Assembly (NCBI GenBank): GCA_018699935.1
Contig: JABISF010000029.1
Span: 1 to 60,828, forward strand
Source of the DNA: Flavobacteriaceae bacterium
GTDB taxonomy: Bacteria; Bacteroidota; Bacteroidia; Flavobacteriales; Flavobacteriaceae
DNA: 60,828 nt
Reading direction: 5' to 3'
The notes beneath the pieces are model-generated. The model did not search any database. It saw only the letters and a program-made list of their open reading frames with translations, and was not told where the DNA came from. How positions within the stretch are numbered: the stretch's first letter is position 1; each line of letters opens with the position of its first letter. A program made the translations under genes and the position numbers. This document shows, piece after piece, positions 17,958-26,139 of this stretch.

Positions 17958-19919
17958 TTGATTAATAGAACAACCATCGATCAAGTATATGAAACCGCAC
18001 GAGTAGAGGAGGTGATTGGGGATTTTGTGGTTTTAAAAAAATCGGGATCCAATTTTAAGGGTCTAAGTCCCTTTTCACAGGAGCGAACGCCCAGTTTTAT
18101 GGTGTCGCCAGTAAAGCAGATTTGGAAAGATTTTAGTAGTGGAAAGGGTGGGAATGTAGTGGCATTTTTGATGGAACACGAGCATTTCACCTATCCGGAA
18201 GCCATTCGTTTTTTAGCCAAAAAATACAATATAGAAATAGACGAAACCGAGCAATCGCAAGAGGAAAAAGAGCGCGCCAATGCTAAGGAAAGCTTGTATT
18301 TACTCTCGCAATACGCCATGGAATCGTTTTCCAAAAACCTTTGGGAATCTTCGGAGGGGATGGCCATTGGTTTGAGTTACTTTAGAGAGCGTGGATTTAC
18401 GGATGCAAGCATCCGTTTTTTTGAATTGGGCTATTCGCTGGAGGAAAAAGATGCTTTTTTCAAAAAGGCAAAGAAAGCAGGGTATACGGAAGCATATTTG
18501 GAGCAATCGGGTTTGTCCATTCTCAATGATCAAGGTGCTTTTGACCGTTTTCGAGGAAGAGTGATGTTTCCCATTCGCAGTATGGCGGGAAGGGTGCAAG
18601 GCTTTGGCGGAAGGATATTGTCCAAAACCGCCAAAGCAGCAAAATACCTCAACTCTCCTGAAAGTGAAATCTATTACAAAAGCAAGGTGCTCTACGGTCT
18701 TTTTGAAGCCAAAAAAACCATTGCAAAAGAAGATGTTTGTTATTTGGTTGAGGGCTATACGGATGTCATACAGTTGTATCAAAAAGGGATCGAAAACGTA
18801 GTGTCCTCTTCGGGAACCGCCTTGACCAGTGAGCAAATTCGGTTGATCCGAAGACTCACTTCCAATATTGTCATTCTTTTTGACGGGGATGCGGCGGGGC
18901 TTAGAGCCGCATTACGTGGAGTGGATTTAATTTTAGAGCAGGGCATGCATGTCAAAGTATGTACGTTTCCCGAGGGAGAGGATCCAGACAGTTTTGCCAA
19001 AAAAAATACTACCGAAGAGATTCAATTTTTCTTAAATGAAAACGCCAAAGATTTTATTGAATTTAAAACCGCACTGCTGCTGGAAACCTCCAAAGGCGAC
19101 CCTGTAAAGAAAGCGGAAACGGTTCGTGATATTGTGGGAAGTATCTCAAAAATACCGGATTCCATACAACAAGAAATCTACATAAAACACTGCGCCGCAT
19201 TGATGGAGCTTTCGGAGGAGGTGCTTTTTAATGCGTTGGCGCAGGAACACAACAAAAAAACTCCGGGCGTAAAAAAAATGACTCCTACTAGCCCAAGTAG
19301 CGAAGGAGTCATCAAGTCGGTGGCCAAAATGCCGGTCTTGAATCCGATTGAAAGTCTTGAAAAGCAGCTCATCAGTATACTAGTCCAATACGGAGATGTT
19401 GAAGCCTCTTTTGACGAGTTGTTTTTAATTACCGATGAAGAAGGAAATTTGGTGGAAGAATCCAAAGTGGTTAATTCAAAAGTATTTGAAAAGATTTTTC
19501 TCGACCTGCAACAAGACGAAATTGAATTGGTACAACCCATTTTTCAAAAAGTCTATCAATTTCTTATTACTACCTATCAAATGGAGGGGCAACTTAAACC
19601 CGAAAAATTGATGCAACAAGACGATCCCGAAATGGTGCAGTTGTTGGCCGATTTGTTGGTGGCCGAGGAAGTCCATCAATTGCATGATTGGGAAAAGAAG
19701 AACATTTTTGTTAAAGATCGAAAAATTGGCGTAGGTCAATTGGTGAGTGAAACCATACTGACTTTGAGAAGGAATTTAATCGATCAAAAAATCAAACAGT
19801 TGATGCAGGAAGTTCAAGATAAAACAGATGCCGATTCCAAGCACGAATTTTTAGAAGACGTCATGCAGTATCAGCAGTTGAAGAAGGTGCTTTCTGCAAA
19901 ATTGGATCGGGTGCTGTAG
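17958..19919 (+). CDS. dnaG: DNA primase with degenerate zinc-ribbon
   Basis: A 653-residue DnaG that makes RNA primers for replication. The N-terminal zinc-binding domain fold is retained (GLSPFSQERTPSFMVSP, then FSSGKGGNVVAFLMEHEHFT), but the usual Cys/His/Cys/Cys ligands read Ser37, Ser40, Asp58 and Ser61. The TOPRIM core is intact (YLVEGYTDVIQLYQKG and ILFDGDAAGLRAALRG). A helicase-interaction-like C-terminus follows a variable linker. The start is a TTG at 17958 (MINRTTIDQVYETARVEEV), consistent with the family N-terminus. It ends 18 bp from the convergent regulator gene. Confidence 0.94.
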   Translation: MINRTTIDQVYETARVEEVIGDFVVLKKSGSNFKGLSPFSQERTPSFMVSPVKQIWKDFSSGKGGNVVAFLMEHEHFTYPEAIRFLAKKYNIEIDETEQSQEEKERANAKESLYLLSQYAMESFSKNLWESSEGMAIGLSYFRERGFTDASIRFFELGYSLEEKDAFFKKAKKAGYTEAYLEQSGLSILNDQGAFDRFRGRVMFPIRSMAGRVQGFGGRILSKTAKAAKYLNSPESEIYYKSKVLYGLFEAKKTIAKEDVCYLVEGYTDVIQLYQKGIENVVSSSGTALTSEQIRLIRRLTSNIVILFDGDAAGLRAALRGVDLILEQGMHVKVCTFPEGEDPDSFAKKNTTEEIQFFLNENAKDFIEFKTALLLETSKGDPVKKAETVRDIVGSISKIPDSIQQEIYIKHCAALMELSEEVLFNALAQEHNKKTPGVKKMTPTSPSSEGVIKSVAKMPVLNPIESLEKQLISILVQYGDVEASFDELFLITDEEGNLVEESKVVNSKVFEKIFLDLQQDEIELVQPIFQKVYQFLITTYQMEGQLKPEKLMQQDDPEMVQLLADLLVAEEVHQLHDWEKKNIFVKDRKIGVGQLVSETILTLRRNLIDQKIKQLMQEVQDKTDADSKHEFLEDVMQYQQLKKVLSAKLDRVL

Positions 19920-19937
19920 CGGCTTTGAAAAGCGATG

Positions 19938-20570
19938 CTAATGCACCGGAATGATGTCTGCGACCTGTTTGTAAAGGTTGACCAAATTTTTCACATCCAG
20001 TTTTTTCATAACTCTACGTTTGTAGGTGTTCACTGTTTTTTGGTTGATTTTGAGCAGCTCGGCAATTTCAATATTTCGTTTGCCATCAATCAAGTATTTC
20101 AACACCTCGATTTCTCTTGAGGAAAGCGTGCCATAGGCATTTCGGGGCTTATGCACGTCAATGTTTCGAGTAATTTCATTAGCAAAATTGGTGGTGATGT
20201 GGAAATCGTTTTCCGCAGCTTTTTCAATGGCTTCAATCATTACTTCGGGGGCGACCTTTTTGGAAATAAAGCCTGTTGCCCCCGCTTTTAGCAAGGAGAG
20301 TTCGTAAATTGATTTGGGCAAGGTGGTGAAAATAATTACTTTGAGCTTGGGATAGGCGTCTTTTAAACTTCGAATCAACCGCACGGGACTCACGTCTTGG
20401 AGCTCCATTTCAGTAATAACCACATCAACAGTCCTGTTTTTTAGGGTGTCAAAAAGTGCTTCAACGGAACAAACGCTTTCTAAAAGATTGATTTTGTCTA
20501 GATTTTCAAAAAAAGTTTTAAAACCTTTTTGAACTACTGGATAGGGGTCAAGTAACACAATATTGATCAT
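19938..20570 (-). CDS. LuxR/FixJ-type regulator with atypical receiver domain
   Basis: A 210-residue protein of response-regulator layout. The ATG at 20570 (MINIVLLDPYPVVQKGF) gives a normal receiver start; upstream in-frame sequence reaches into the intergenic space and nadE. The receiver domain (1-~120) has Glu54 (DVVITEMEL) where the phosphorylated Asp is expected, and only one Asp (D8) in the usual acidic pair. The Thr (FTT, 81-83) and the Lys (KK, 104-105) are kept. The C-terminal HTH (LSSREIEVLKYLIDGKRN... NTYKRRVMKKL) is a normal LuxR-type DNA-binding domain. No sensor kinase is adjacent. The target genes are unknown. Confidence 0.88.
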   Translation of the reverse strand: MINIVLLDPYPVVQKGFKTFFENLDKINLLESVCSVEALFDTLKNRTVDVVITEMELQDVSPVRLIRSLKDAYPKLKVIIFTTLPKSIYELSLLKAGATGFISKKVAPEVMIEAIEKAAENDFHITTNFANEITRNIDVHKPRNAYGTLSSREIEVLKYLIDGKRNIEIAELLKINQKTVNTYKRRVMKKLDVKNLVNLYKQVADIIPVH

Positions 20571-20620
20571 CGTTAGCAGGTAGAATTTGGGTGAAAACTT
20601 GGATAAAGATAATAAAAAAT

Positions 20621-21412
20621 TTAAAGCATGTCGGAGGGAATTTTGCAAATGGGTATAGGATCCATTTTATGCCGGTTTTGGAGGTGTAATGTTTTAAAGC
20701 GGTTAAAAACCTTTTTCTGGGCTTCTGAAAAAGTGCTGGGATCAACTTTTTGTTCATAAGCGACCATCGCCCATTCCAATTCGGCATAGGTAGCTCCAAG
20801 CTGTTGTTCGTCGGTGCGTTCATCTCCCCAAAGCCCGTCAGAAGGGGCGGCTTGTTGAATACTTTCAATGATAGACAAGTGTTTTGCAAGTTTAAAAACT
20901 TCAGTTTTCATCAAGTCCGCAATGGGGCTAAGGTCGACTCCACCATCACCGTATTTGGTATAAAAACCAACGCCAAAATCCTCTACTTTATTCCCTGTTC
21001 CTGTCACAATATAACAATGCAAGGCTGCGTAATAATATAAAGTTGTCATTCGCAATCGCGCGCGGGTGTTGGCCAAACTCAGTAGCCTATTTTCGTTTTC
21101 TTCTCCGGTTTGGGTAAGACTTTCAAAGGCATCAAAAACAGGGGTCAACGGAACGGAACGATGACGTACATTGGGAAATTTAGCCTCCAACCAGGCAATA
21201 TGTTCAAGGGCTCTGCTCACTTGTGAGGGATCTTGTCGGATGGGCATTTCCAAACACAAAACCGGCTTTGCGGTCAGCGCACAAAGGGTGGAGGTTACTG
21301 CTGAGTCTATCCCCCCGGAAACACCCACAACAAAACCCTCCATCTTTGCGTTAAGGAGATATTGGGAGAGCCATTGGGTGATGTGTTGAACAATTTTTTC
21401 CGGTGATTTCAT
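20621..21412 (-). CDS. nadE: NAD+ synthase
   Basis: A 263-residue NadE of the short, glutaminase-free (ammonia-dependent) type. The ATP-pyrophosphatase P-loop reads GVSGGIDSAV near residues 29-38. Further family segments are ANTRARLRMTTLYYYA, TGTGNKVEDFGVGFYTKYGDG and LSPIADLMKTEVFKLA. It adenylates and amidates nicotinic acid adenine dinucleotide to make NAD. The length fits the family. A good minus-strand promoter lies upstream (21478-21445). It is divergent from gldB. Confidence 0.94.
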   Translation of the reverse strand: MKSPEKIVQHITQWLSQYLLNAKMEGFVVGVSGGIDSAVTSTLCALTAKPVLCLEMPIRQDPSQVSRALEHIAWLEAKFPNVRHRSVPLTPVFDAFESLTQTGEENENRLLSLANTRARLRMTTLYYYAALHCYIVTGTGNKVEDFGVGFYTKYGDGGVDLSPIADLMKTEVFKLAKHLSIIESIQQAAPSDGLWGDERTDEQQLGATYAELEWAMVAYEQKVDPSTFSEAQKKVFNRFKTLHLQNRHKMDPIPICKIPSDML

Positions 21413-21444
21413 CTGTAAAGTGGTTTATTGACGTTAAATTTGTT

Positions 21445-21478
21445 CAAAATTACTGTATTTGGGGCAATCAGAAGCAAA
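21445..21478 (-). promoter_or_regulatory. Promoter for nadE (TTTG-N22-TAATTTTG)
   Basis: On the minus strand TTTG at 21478-21475 and TAATTTTG at 21452-21445 are separated by 22 bp, matching the Bacteroidota consensus. A plus-strand TAAATTTG at 21435-21442 in the same divergent gap could serve gldB, but has no well-spaced -33 element. Confidence 0.55.
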
Positions 21479-21548
21479 GAATCAAAGTTGATCTTAGGCG
21501 TACGATCCATGGGAATGCTTTTCATAAGTGAAAAGATTTTATTTTTTA

Positions 21549-22553
21549 ATGATAACGATGATTACCAATTTTAAGAAACTGCAACTTGTATTGATAAAAA
21601 GAACGCTTCTTTTTATGATGCTTTTGGGGAGCTTTGCATGTGATTCTGATTCGGATAAAGAAGCTGCCATTAATGCCGTCCCCATTTCCTTGGAAGTGGA
21701 ACGTTTCGATCAAGAATTTTATGGAGGAGCGGCTTCCAAAATCCCCGATTTAAAAGCACGCTATCCTTTTTTGTTTCCTGTCCAATACAAAGACAGTGTA
21801 TGGATTGCACGTCAAAAAGACAGTCTACAATTGCTGTTGCAACAAGAGGTAAATAAAACGTTTGCCGATACAGCAGCACTGGAGAAAACCTTAACCCATT
21901 TGTTTCAGCATATTACATATTATTTCCCCAATCTTCCCATTCCACGCGTGGTGACTCTAACCAACAATGTGGATTATCAATTAAAAACGGTTTATACAGA
22001 TAGTTTGCTTTTGATTTCTTTAGATACTTTTTTGGGCAGCAAAAACCCTTTATATGAAGGAATCCCCCTCTATGTAAAAAAAGAACTCGATCCGGTTTAT
22101 TTGCCCGGACAAATTGTCGACAAATTCGGATCGTATTATCTTCCTCAACCCGAGGATCGTACCTTTCTGGCGCAGTTGATTTATTATGGCAAAAAATTGT
22201 ATTTACAAGATTTGCTTCTCCCTCATTTGGAGGACTATTTAAAAATCGGTTACACCCCATCGGAATTGGATTGGGCCGTGGATAATGAACTTTTTATATG
22301 GCAATATTTTGTTGAAAAACAATTGCTGTACACCACTCATCCCGAATTTCAGCAACGTTTTCTCGATCCTGCACCCTTTTCCAAATTTTACTTAGAAATC
22401 GATCAAGAATCTCCCGGAGGTATTGGAAGATGGGTGGGCTGGCAAATTGTAAAAAGTTTTGCCGCTCAAAATCCTGAACGGAGCATTCAACAAGTGTTAC
22501 AGACCCCTGCATTAGAACTTTTTAATCAATCAAAATACAAACCAAAACGCTAA
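21549..22553 (+). CDS. gldB: Gliding motility lipoprotein GldB
   Basis: A GldB homologue of about 334 residues, required for gliding in Flavobacteriia. It has a lipoprotein leader with lipobox LLGSFAC; the Cys is followed by an Asp/Ser-rich linker. Family segments include LEVERFDQEFYGG, HITYYFPNLPIPRVVTLTN, DTFLGSKNPLY and WQYFVEKQLLY. The start is uncertain: ATG at 21549, ATG at 21558 or GTG at 21528 would all leave the lipobox intact. The stop overlaps the gldC start by one base (TAATG), the conserved gldB-gldC order. Confidence 0.9.
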   Translation: MITMITNFKKLQLVLIKRTLLFMMLLGSFACDSDSDKEAAINAVPISLEVERFDQEFYGGAASKIPDLKARYPFLFPVQYKDSVWIARQKDSLQLLLQQEVNKTFADTAALEKTLTHLFQHITYYFPNLPIPRVVTLTNNVDYQLKTVYTDSLLLISLDTFLGSKNPLYEGIPLYVKKELDPVYLPGQIVDKFGSYYLPQPEDRTFLAQLIYYGKKLYLQDLLLPHLEDYLKIGYTPSELDWAVDNELFIWQYFVEKQLLYTTHPEFQQRFLDPAPFSKFYLEIDQESPGGIGRWVGWQIVKSFAAQNPERSIQQVLQTPALELFNQSKYKPKR

Positions 22554-22891
22554 TGGCCATCCATAAAACCACACCCATTCATATCGACATCAGTTTGGAC
22601 GAAAACAATATCCCTGAAAAATTAATTTGGTCGGCACCCGACGGGGGCATTGATAAAAATGAGGCGCAAGCCTTTTTGCTTTCGTTGTGGGACGGGAAAG
22701 CCCAAGAAACATTAAAGATGGATTTATGGGTGAAAGATATGCCCGTGGATCAAATGCAGTTATTTTTTCATCAAACCTTAGTTGCTATGAGCGAAACCTT
22801 CTATCGCGCAACTCAAGACGAAAAAATGACCGCCACCATGCGAGATTTTTGTGATTATTTTGCAGAAAAATTAGAACTCAAAAAGAAGTAG
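22553..22891 (+). CDS. gldC: Gliding motility protein GldC
   Basis: A 112-residue GldC homologue with no leader. The central segment (IDKNEAQAFLLSLWDG and LKMDLWVKDMPVDQM) is typical of the family, which is found only in gliding or type IX secretion Bacteroidota. Its biochemical function is unknown; it is encoded with gldB and supports efficient gliding. It ends 7 bp from the convergent ysxC gene. Confidence 0.9.
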   Translation: MAIHKTTPIHIDISLDENNIPEKLIWSAPDGGIDKNEAQAFLLSLWDGKAQETLKMDLWVKDMPVDQMQLFFHQTLVAMSETFYRATQDEKMTATMRDFCDYFAEKLELKKK

Positions 22892-22898
22892 GAAACAC

Positions 22899-23522
22899 CT
22901 AAAAACTTTTTTTCATCTCTTCGGCATACATTTGATTCAACGCATCGATGTATTCCAAAATTTCTTCTCCGCCAATTTGCCGCGCCGCCGAGGTGACAAA
23001 AATTGGGGGTAATTCCTCCCAAACCGAAGCCAGCAGTTGGGTTTTATAATCCGCAACGTTCTTTGCAATGCCTTTGTCCGAAAGTTTGTCGGATTTGGTA
23101 AAAACAATAGAAAAAGGAATCGCATTTTGACCCAACCATTCCATAAAACCGAGGTCTATGGCTTGGGGCTCGTGCCGAATGTCAATTAACAAAAAGGCAC
23201 TGACCAATTGCTCCCGCTTTTTGAAATATTGCGTTATAAATTTTTGAAAAACCTTTTTCTTACTTTTTGAAACCTTGGCATATCCGTAGCCCGGAAGGTC
23301 TACCAAATGCCAATTTTCATTGATCAAAAAATGGTTGATGAGTTGTGTTTTTCCGGGGCGAGAGGAGGTTTTCGCCAAATCTTTTCGCTGGGTGATCGCA
23401 TTGATCAGCGAGGATTTCCCCACATTAGAACGACCAATAAAAGCGTATTCCGGAAGTGGCGAGTTGGGACACTTGGATACTTCTGTATTGCTAATCACAA
23501 AAGCGGTAGACTTGATTTTCAT
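22899..23522 (-). CDS. ysxC: Ribosome biogenesis GTP-binding protein YsxC/EngB
   Basis: A 207-residue single-domain GTPase of the EngB family, needed for 50S subunit assembly. G1 reads GRSNVGKSSLI near residues 27-37, followed by a switch region with TSSRPGKTQLINHF, G3 LVDLPGYGYA and G4 FTKSDK. The length is normal. It lies 6 bp downstream of the alpha/beta hydrolase gene and is probably cotranscribed with it. Confidence 0.95.
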   Translation of the reverse strand: MKIKSTAFVISNTEVSKCPNSPLPEYAFIGRSNVGKSSLINAITQRKDLAKTSSRPGKTQLINHFLINENWHLVDLPGYGYAKVSKSKKKVFQKFITQYFKKREQLVSAFLLIDIRHEPQAIDLGFMEWLGQNAIPFSIVFTKSDKLSDKGIAKNVADYKTQLLASVWEELPPIFVTSAARQIGGEEILEYIDALNQMYAEEMKKSF

Positions 23523-23528
23523 CAGAAA

Positions 23529-24293
23529 CTAAAAATTTCTCATCTCCAACCACTCGTGCAGAAGGGTGTTGAAGGTGTTGGGATGCTCCATCATGGGTGC
23601 GTGACCACATTGGTCGATCCAAAAGAGATGTGCATCGGGAAGAAGGTTTTTGAATTCCTCTGCCACATTGGGTGGAGTCACGGTGTCTTGAGCCCCCCAA
23701 ATAATTGCAGTTGGGGTTTTCATTTTTGGCAATTCTTTGGCCATGTTATGACGAATCGCACTTTTTGCCAAAGCGAGGGTGCGTACCAGCTTGTTTCGAT
23801 CATTTACGGTCTCAAAAACTTCATCGATAATTTCTTTCGTAGCGATTTTGGGATCGTAAAAAACGGCTTCGCTTTTGGTTTTGATATATTCGTAGTCACC
23901 TCGCTTGGGGTATCCGTCTCCCATGTTGTTTTCGTACAAACCAGAACTTCCGGTTATCACCAAACCACGTACAAATTCAGGATGATTTTTGGTAAACAAT
24001 AAAGCCACATGACCTCCCAAAGAATTCCCCAAAAGAATCACATCTTTCAACGATTTGTATTCGATAAATCGAAGTAAAAATTCTGATAAAGATTTCACCG
24101 AGGTAGTCAATACAGGCATTTCATAAACGGGCAGTTCAGGGATGATGATTTGATAGCCTTTACTTGGAAAATATTCCTGAACACCACTGAAATTGCTCAA
24201 TCCCCCCATCAAACCATGAAGGATTATTATGGGTTGACCAACGCCTACTTCGATATAGCTGTAATCCTCTTCTTTCTTTAAATGCTCAATCAT
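23529..24293 (-). CDS. Alpha/beta hydrolase
   Basis: A 254-residue alpha/beta-fold hydrolase. The oxyanion segment reads ILHGLMGGLSNF near residues 24-35, and the nucleophile elbow LGNSLGGHVALL near 88-99 identifies the catalytic Ser. The acid is probably Asp in WGAQDTVTPP and the His is in DQCGHAPMMEHP. No signal peptide is present. The substrate cannot be deduced. It is first in a two-gene operon with ysxC, with a promoter at 24356-24325. Confidence 0.85.
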   Translation of the reverse strand: MIEHLKKEEDYSYIEVGVGQPIIILHGLMGGLSNFSGVQEYFPSKGYQIIIPELPVYEMPVLTTSVKSLSEFLLRFIEYKSLKDVILLGNSLGGHVALLFTKNHPEFVRGLVITGSSGLYENNMGDGYPKRGDYEYIKTKSEAVFYDPKIATKEIIDEVFETVNDRNKLVRTLALAKSAIRHNMAKELPKMKTPTAIIWGAQDTVTPPNVAEEFKNLLPDAHLFWIDQCGHAPMMEHPNTFNTLLHEWLEMRNF

Positions 24294-24324
24294 TCCTCTT
24301 ATTTGGTCTGTCCTGATTATCCGC

Positions 24325-24356
24325 CAAAGATAGACAATTCCCTTTTAGAAATTCAA
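24325..24356 (-). promoter_or_regulatory. Promoter for the hydrolase-ysxC operon
   Basis: On the minus strand TTG at 24356-24354 and TATCTTTG at 24332-24325 are separated by 21 bp, an exact match to the Bacteroidota TTG-N-TAnnTTTG pattern. The start codon of the hydrolase lies 31 bp downstream. Confidence 0.6.
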
Positions 24357-24414
24357 TTTTCTTAATTCTCGCAGCAAAATCGAGTAGGAGTAAAAGTCGA
24401 AAAACTTATCAACA

Positions 24415-24441
24415 ATGTGGTATAATGTGGTAAAAAGTGGG
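24415..24441 (+). promoter_or_regulatory. Candidate MraZ operator: three GTGG repeats at 10-bp spacing
   Basis: GTGG occurs at 24417-24420, 24427-24430 and 24437-24440, an exact 10-bp period, inside the A-rich units AATGTGGTAT, AATGTGGTAA and AAAGTGGGAA. The MraZ box of other bacteria consists of short TGGG/GTGG-type direct repeats at 10-bp period upstream of mraZ. Here the repeats cover the expected -33 region of the promoter whose -7 element is at 24452-24459. Autorepression of the dcw cluster is therefore inferred. Confidence 0.7.
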
Positions 24442-24451
24442 AAATATATGT

Positions 24452-24459
24452 TATATTTG
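24452..24459 (+). promoter_or_regulatory. -7 element of the dcw cluster promoter
   Basis: TATATTTG is an exact TAnnTTTG match, ending 21 bp before the mraZ ATG at 24481. No TTTG is seen at the -33 distance; that stretch is occupied by the GTGG repeats. Confidence 0.6.
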
Positions 24460-24480
24460 ATATTAATTTTTAAGAGTCAA

Positions 24481-24948
24481 ATGCACCATTTTATTGGATC
24501 ATACGAGTGTAAAGCAGATGCCAAAGGGCGCATCATGATGCCGATTGCCTTTAAAAAGCAATTGTCAGGGATGCTGTCAGAGGGTTTTGTTTTAAAGCGC
24601 GCCGTGTTCAATCCTTGTTTGGAATTATATCCAATGAAAGAATGGGAAGCATTGATGGAAAAAGTGAATCGATTGAATCGATTTAATAAGAAAAACAATG
24701 ATTTTATTCGTCGGTTTACGGCCGGAGTGAAAATTGTTGAAATGGATGTTTCGGGGCGATTATTGATCCCGAAAGATCTTGTTCATTTTGCTCAGATTTC
24801 CAAATCGGTCGTAGTGAGTGCCACAGTGAATATTCTTGAAATATGGGATAAAACGCTGTATGAAAATGCGATAGATGCTGCCACTTTGGATTTTGGCACC
24901 CTTGCAGAAGAAGTAATGGGAGATCGAGATGATGACGTTGTATCATAA
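24481..24948 (+). CDS. mraZ: Transcriptional regulator MraZ
   Basis: A 155-residue MraZ with two AbrB-like swapped-hairpin units: FIGSYECKADAKGRIMMP near residues 4-21 and VEMDVSGRLLIPKDLV near 85-100. MraZ binds GTGG-type repeats upstream of its own gene and controls the division and cell wall cluster. The ATG at 24481 gives the family N-terminus; an in-frame ATG at 24415 lies inside the operator repeats and upstream of the -7 element. The gene overlaps rsmH by 20 nt. Confidence 0.94.
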   Translation: MHHFIGSYECKADAKGRIMMPIAFKKQLSGMLSEGFVLKRAVFNPCLELYPMKEWEALMEKVNRLNRFNKKNNDFIRRFTAGVKIVEMDVSGRLLIPKDLVHFAQISKSVVVSATVNILEIWDKTLYENAIDAATLDFGTLAEEVMGDRDDDVVS

Positions 24949-25831
24949 ACCTGTACTGCTTTCGGAGGCCATAGCGGGCTTGGCGATTGTGCCCAATGGA
25001 ATTTATGTGGATGCGACTTTTGGTGGGGGCGGACATGCTCGTGCCATTTTGGAACACCTCTCCGACCAAGGAAAGCTTTTTGGGTTTGATCAAGATTTAG
25101 ATGCGCAATCCAACCGTATTATAGATGAACGATTTGAGTTTGTAGCTTCAAATTTTAGTCATTTAAAACAGTTTTTAAAATTTTATAAAGTAGATGCCGT
25201 AGATGGGATTTTGGCGGATTTTGGAGTTTCCTCACATCAGTTTGATACCGAAGCACGAGGCTTTTCAACGCGGGCCAATGCCCGTCTGGACATGCGGATG
25301 AATCAATCCCAAGAATTGGATGCACATCAAATTGTGAACAGCTATTCGGCCAAGGAGTTACAGGAAATTTTTTCTACTTATGGGGAACTTCGAAACTCAA
25401 AAACATTAGCCCAACGAATTGTCGCTGCTCGGGAAGAAAAACCCATCAATACCACAGGAGAATTGATGGCTGAGGTGCGATCGAGTATCCCCAAAGTGTT
25501 GGAAAACAAAATATTTGCACAGCTTTTTCAGGCTTTACGGATTGAAGTCAATCAAGAGTTGGAAGTGCTGAAACAGTTTTTGGAACAAGCGGCAACGGTC
25601 TTAAAACCTCAAGGACGCTTGGTTTGTATTTCCTATCATTCCTTGGAAGATCGATTGGTAAAGCGGTTTGTTCAAAACGGCAATTTTCAGGGTGAAACAG
25701 AAAAAGATTTTTACGGAAACAGCATCCGACCGCTGAAAAATGTAGGAAAACTTATAGTGCCTCAAGGCGATGAAATCAAGGAAAACAGTCGAGCACGGAG
25801 TGCTAAAATGAGAATTGCAGAAAAATTATGA
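24929..25831 (+). CDS. rsmH: 16S rRNA (cytosine1402-N4)-methyltransferase
   Basis: A 300-residue RsmH (MraW) that N4-methylates C1402 of 16S rRNA with SAM. The N-terminal YHKPVLLSEAIAGL and the SAM motif YVDATFGGGGHARAIL are followed by GILADFGVSSHQFD, GFSTRANARLDMRMN and the C-terminal ISYHSLEDRLVKRF. All are typical. Start ATG at 24929; a second ATG follows immediately. Its stop codon overlaps the ftsL start (ATGA). Confidence 0.96.
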   Translation: MMTLYHKPVLLSEAIAGLAIVPNGIYVDATFGGGGHARAILEHLSDQGKLFGFDQDLDAQSNRIIDERFEFVASNFSHLKQFLKFYKVDAVDGILADFGVSSHQFDTEARGFSTRANARLDMRMNQSQELDAHQIVNSYSAKELQEIFSTYGELRNSKTLAQRIVAAREEKPINTTGELMAEVRSSIPKVLENKIFAQLFQALRIEVNQELEVLKQFLEQAATVLKPQGRLVCISYHSLEDRLVKRFVQNGNFQGETEKDFYGNSIRPLKNVGKLIVPQGDEIKENSRARSAKMRIAEKL

Positions 25832-26139
25832 AACGTCTTTTAGCCATATTGAACATCGAGTTTTTGATTAAAGATGACGCCTTAAAAAATTGGCGAATGA
25901 TTTTTTTCCTCTCCACTTTGGCGCTTATCATGATTGCCAGTGGGCACAGTGCCGATAAAAAAATCTTTACAATCGCTCGGCTCAATAGTGAAATCAAAGC
26001 TTTAAAAAGTGAGTTTATTGAAAACAAATCCATTTTATTGGATTTAAAAAAAGAAACTACCGTCACTCAAAATCTTATTGCCACAGGCGTGGCGCCCTCC
26101 AATTCGCAATCCATCAAACTTATTGTCAACCATGAATGA
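25828..26139 (+). CDS. ftsL: Cell division protein FtsL-like
   Basis: A 103-residue bitopic membrane protein with a short cytoplasmic N-terminus, one membrane helix (WRMIFFLSTLALIMIASG, about residues 25-42) and a periplasmic coiled-coil-like segment with heptad pattern (IARLNSEIKALKSEFIENKS). Sequence identity with known FtsL is always low, so the call rests on size, topology and position between rsmH and ftsI. FtsL links FtsQ and FtsI/FtsW at the septum. It overlaps its neighbours by 4 and 8 nt. Confidence 0.85.
   Translation: MKRLLAILNIEFLIKDDALKNWRMIFFLSTLALIMIASGHSADKKIFTIARLNSEIKALKSEFIENKSILLDLKKETTVTQNLIATGVAPSNSQSIKLIVNHE

Noticed and set aside
18300-18836. A 178-codon minus-strand open frame inside dnaG
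   Set aside because: Antisense to the well-conserved TOPRIM region of dnaG; no start signal or similarity.
23307-24002. A 231-codon plus-strand open frame
   Set aside because: It lies entirely opposite ysxC and the alpha/beta hydrolase, both with clear motifs; its translation is rich in Cys, His and Phe, without a family.
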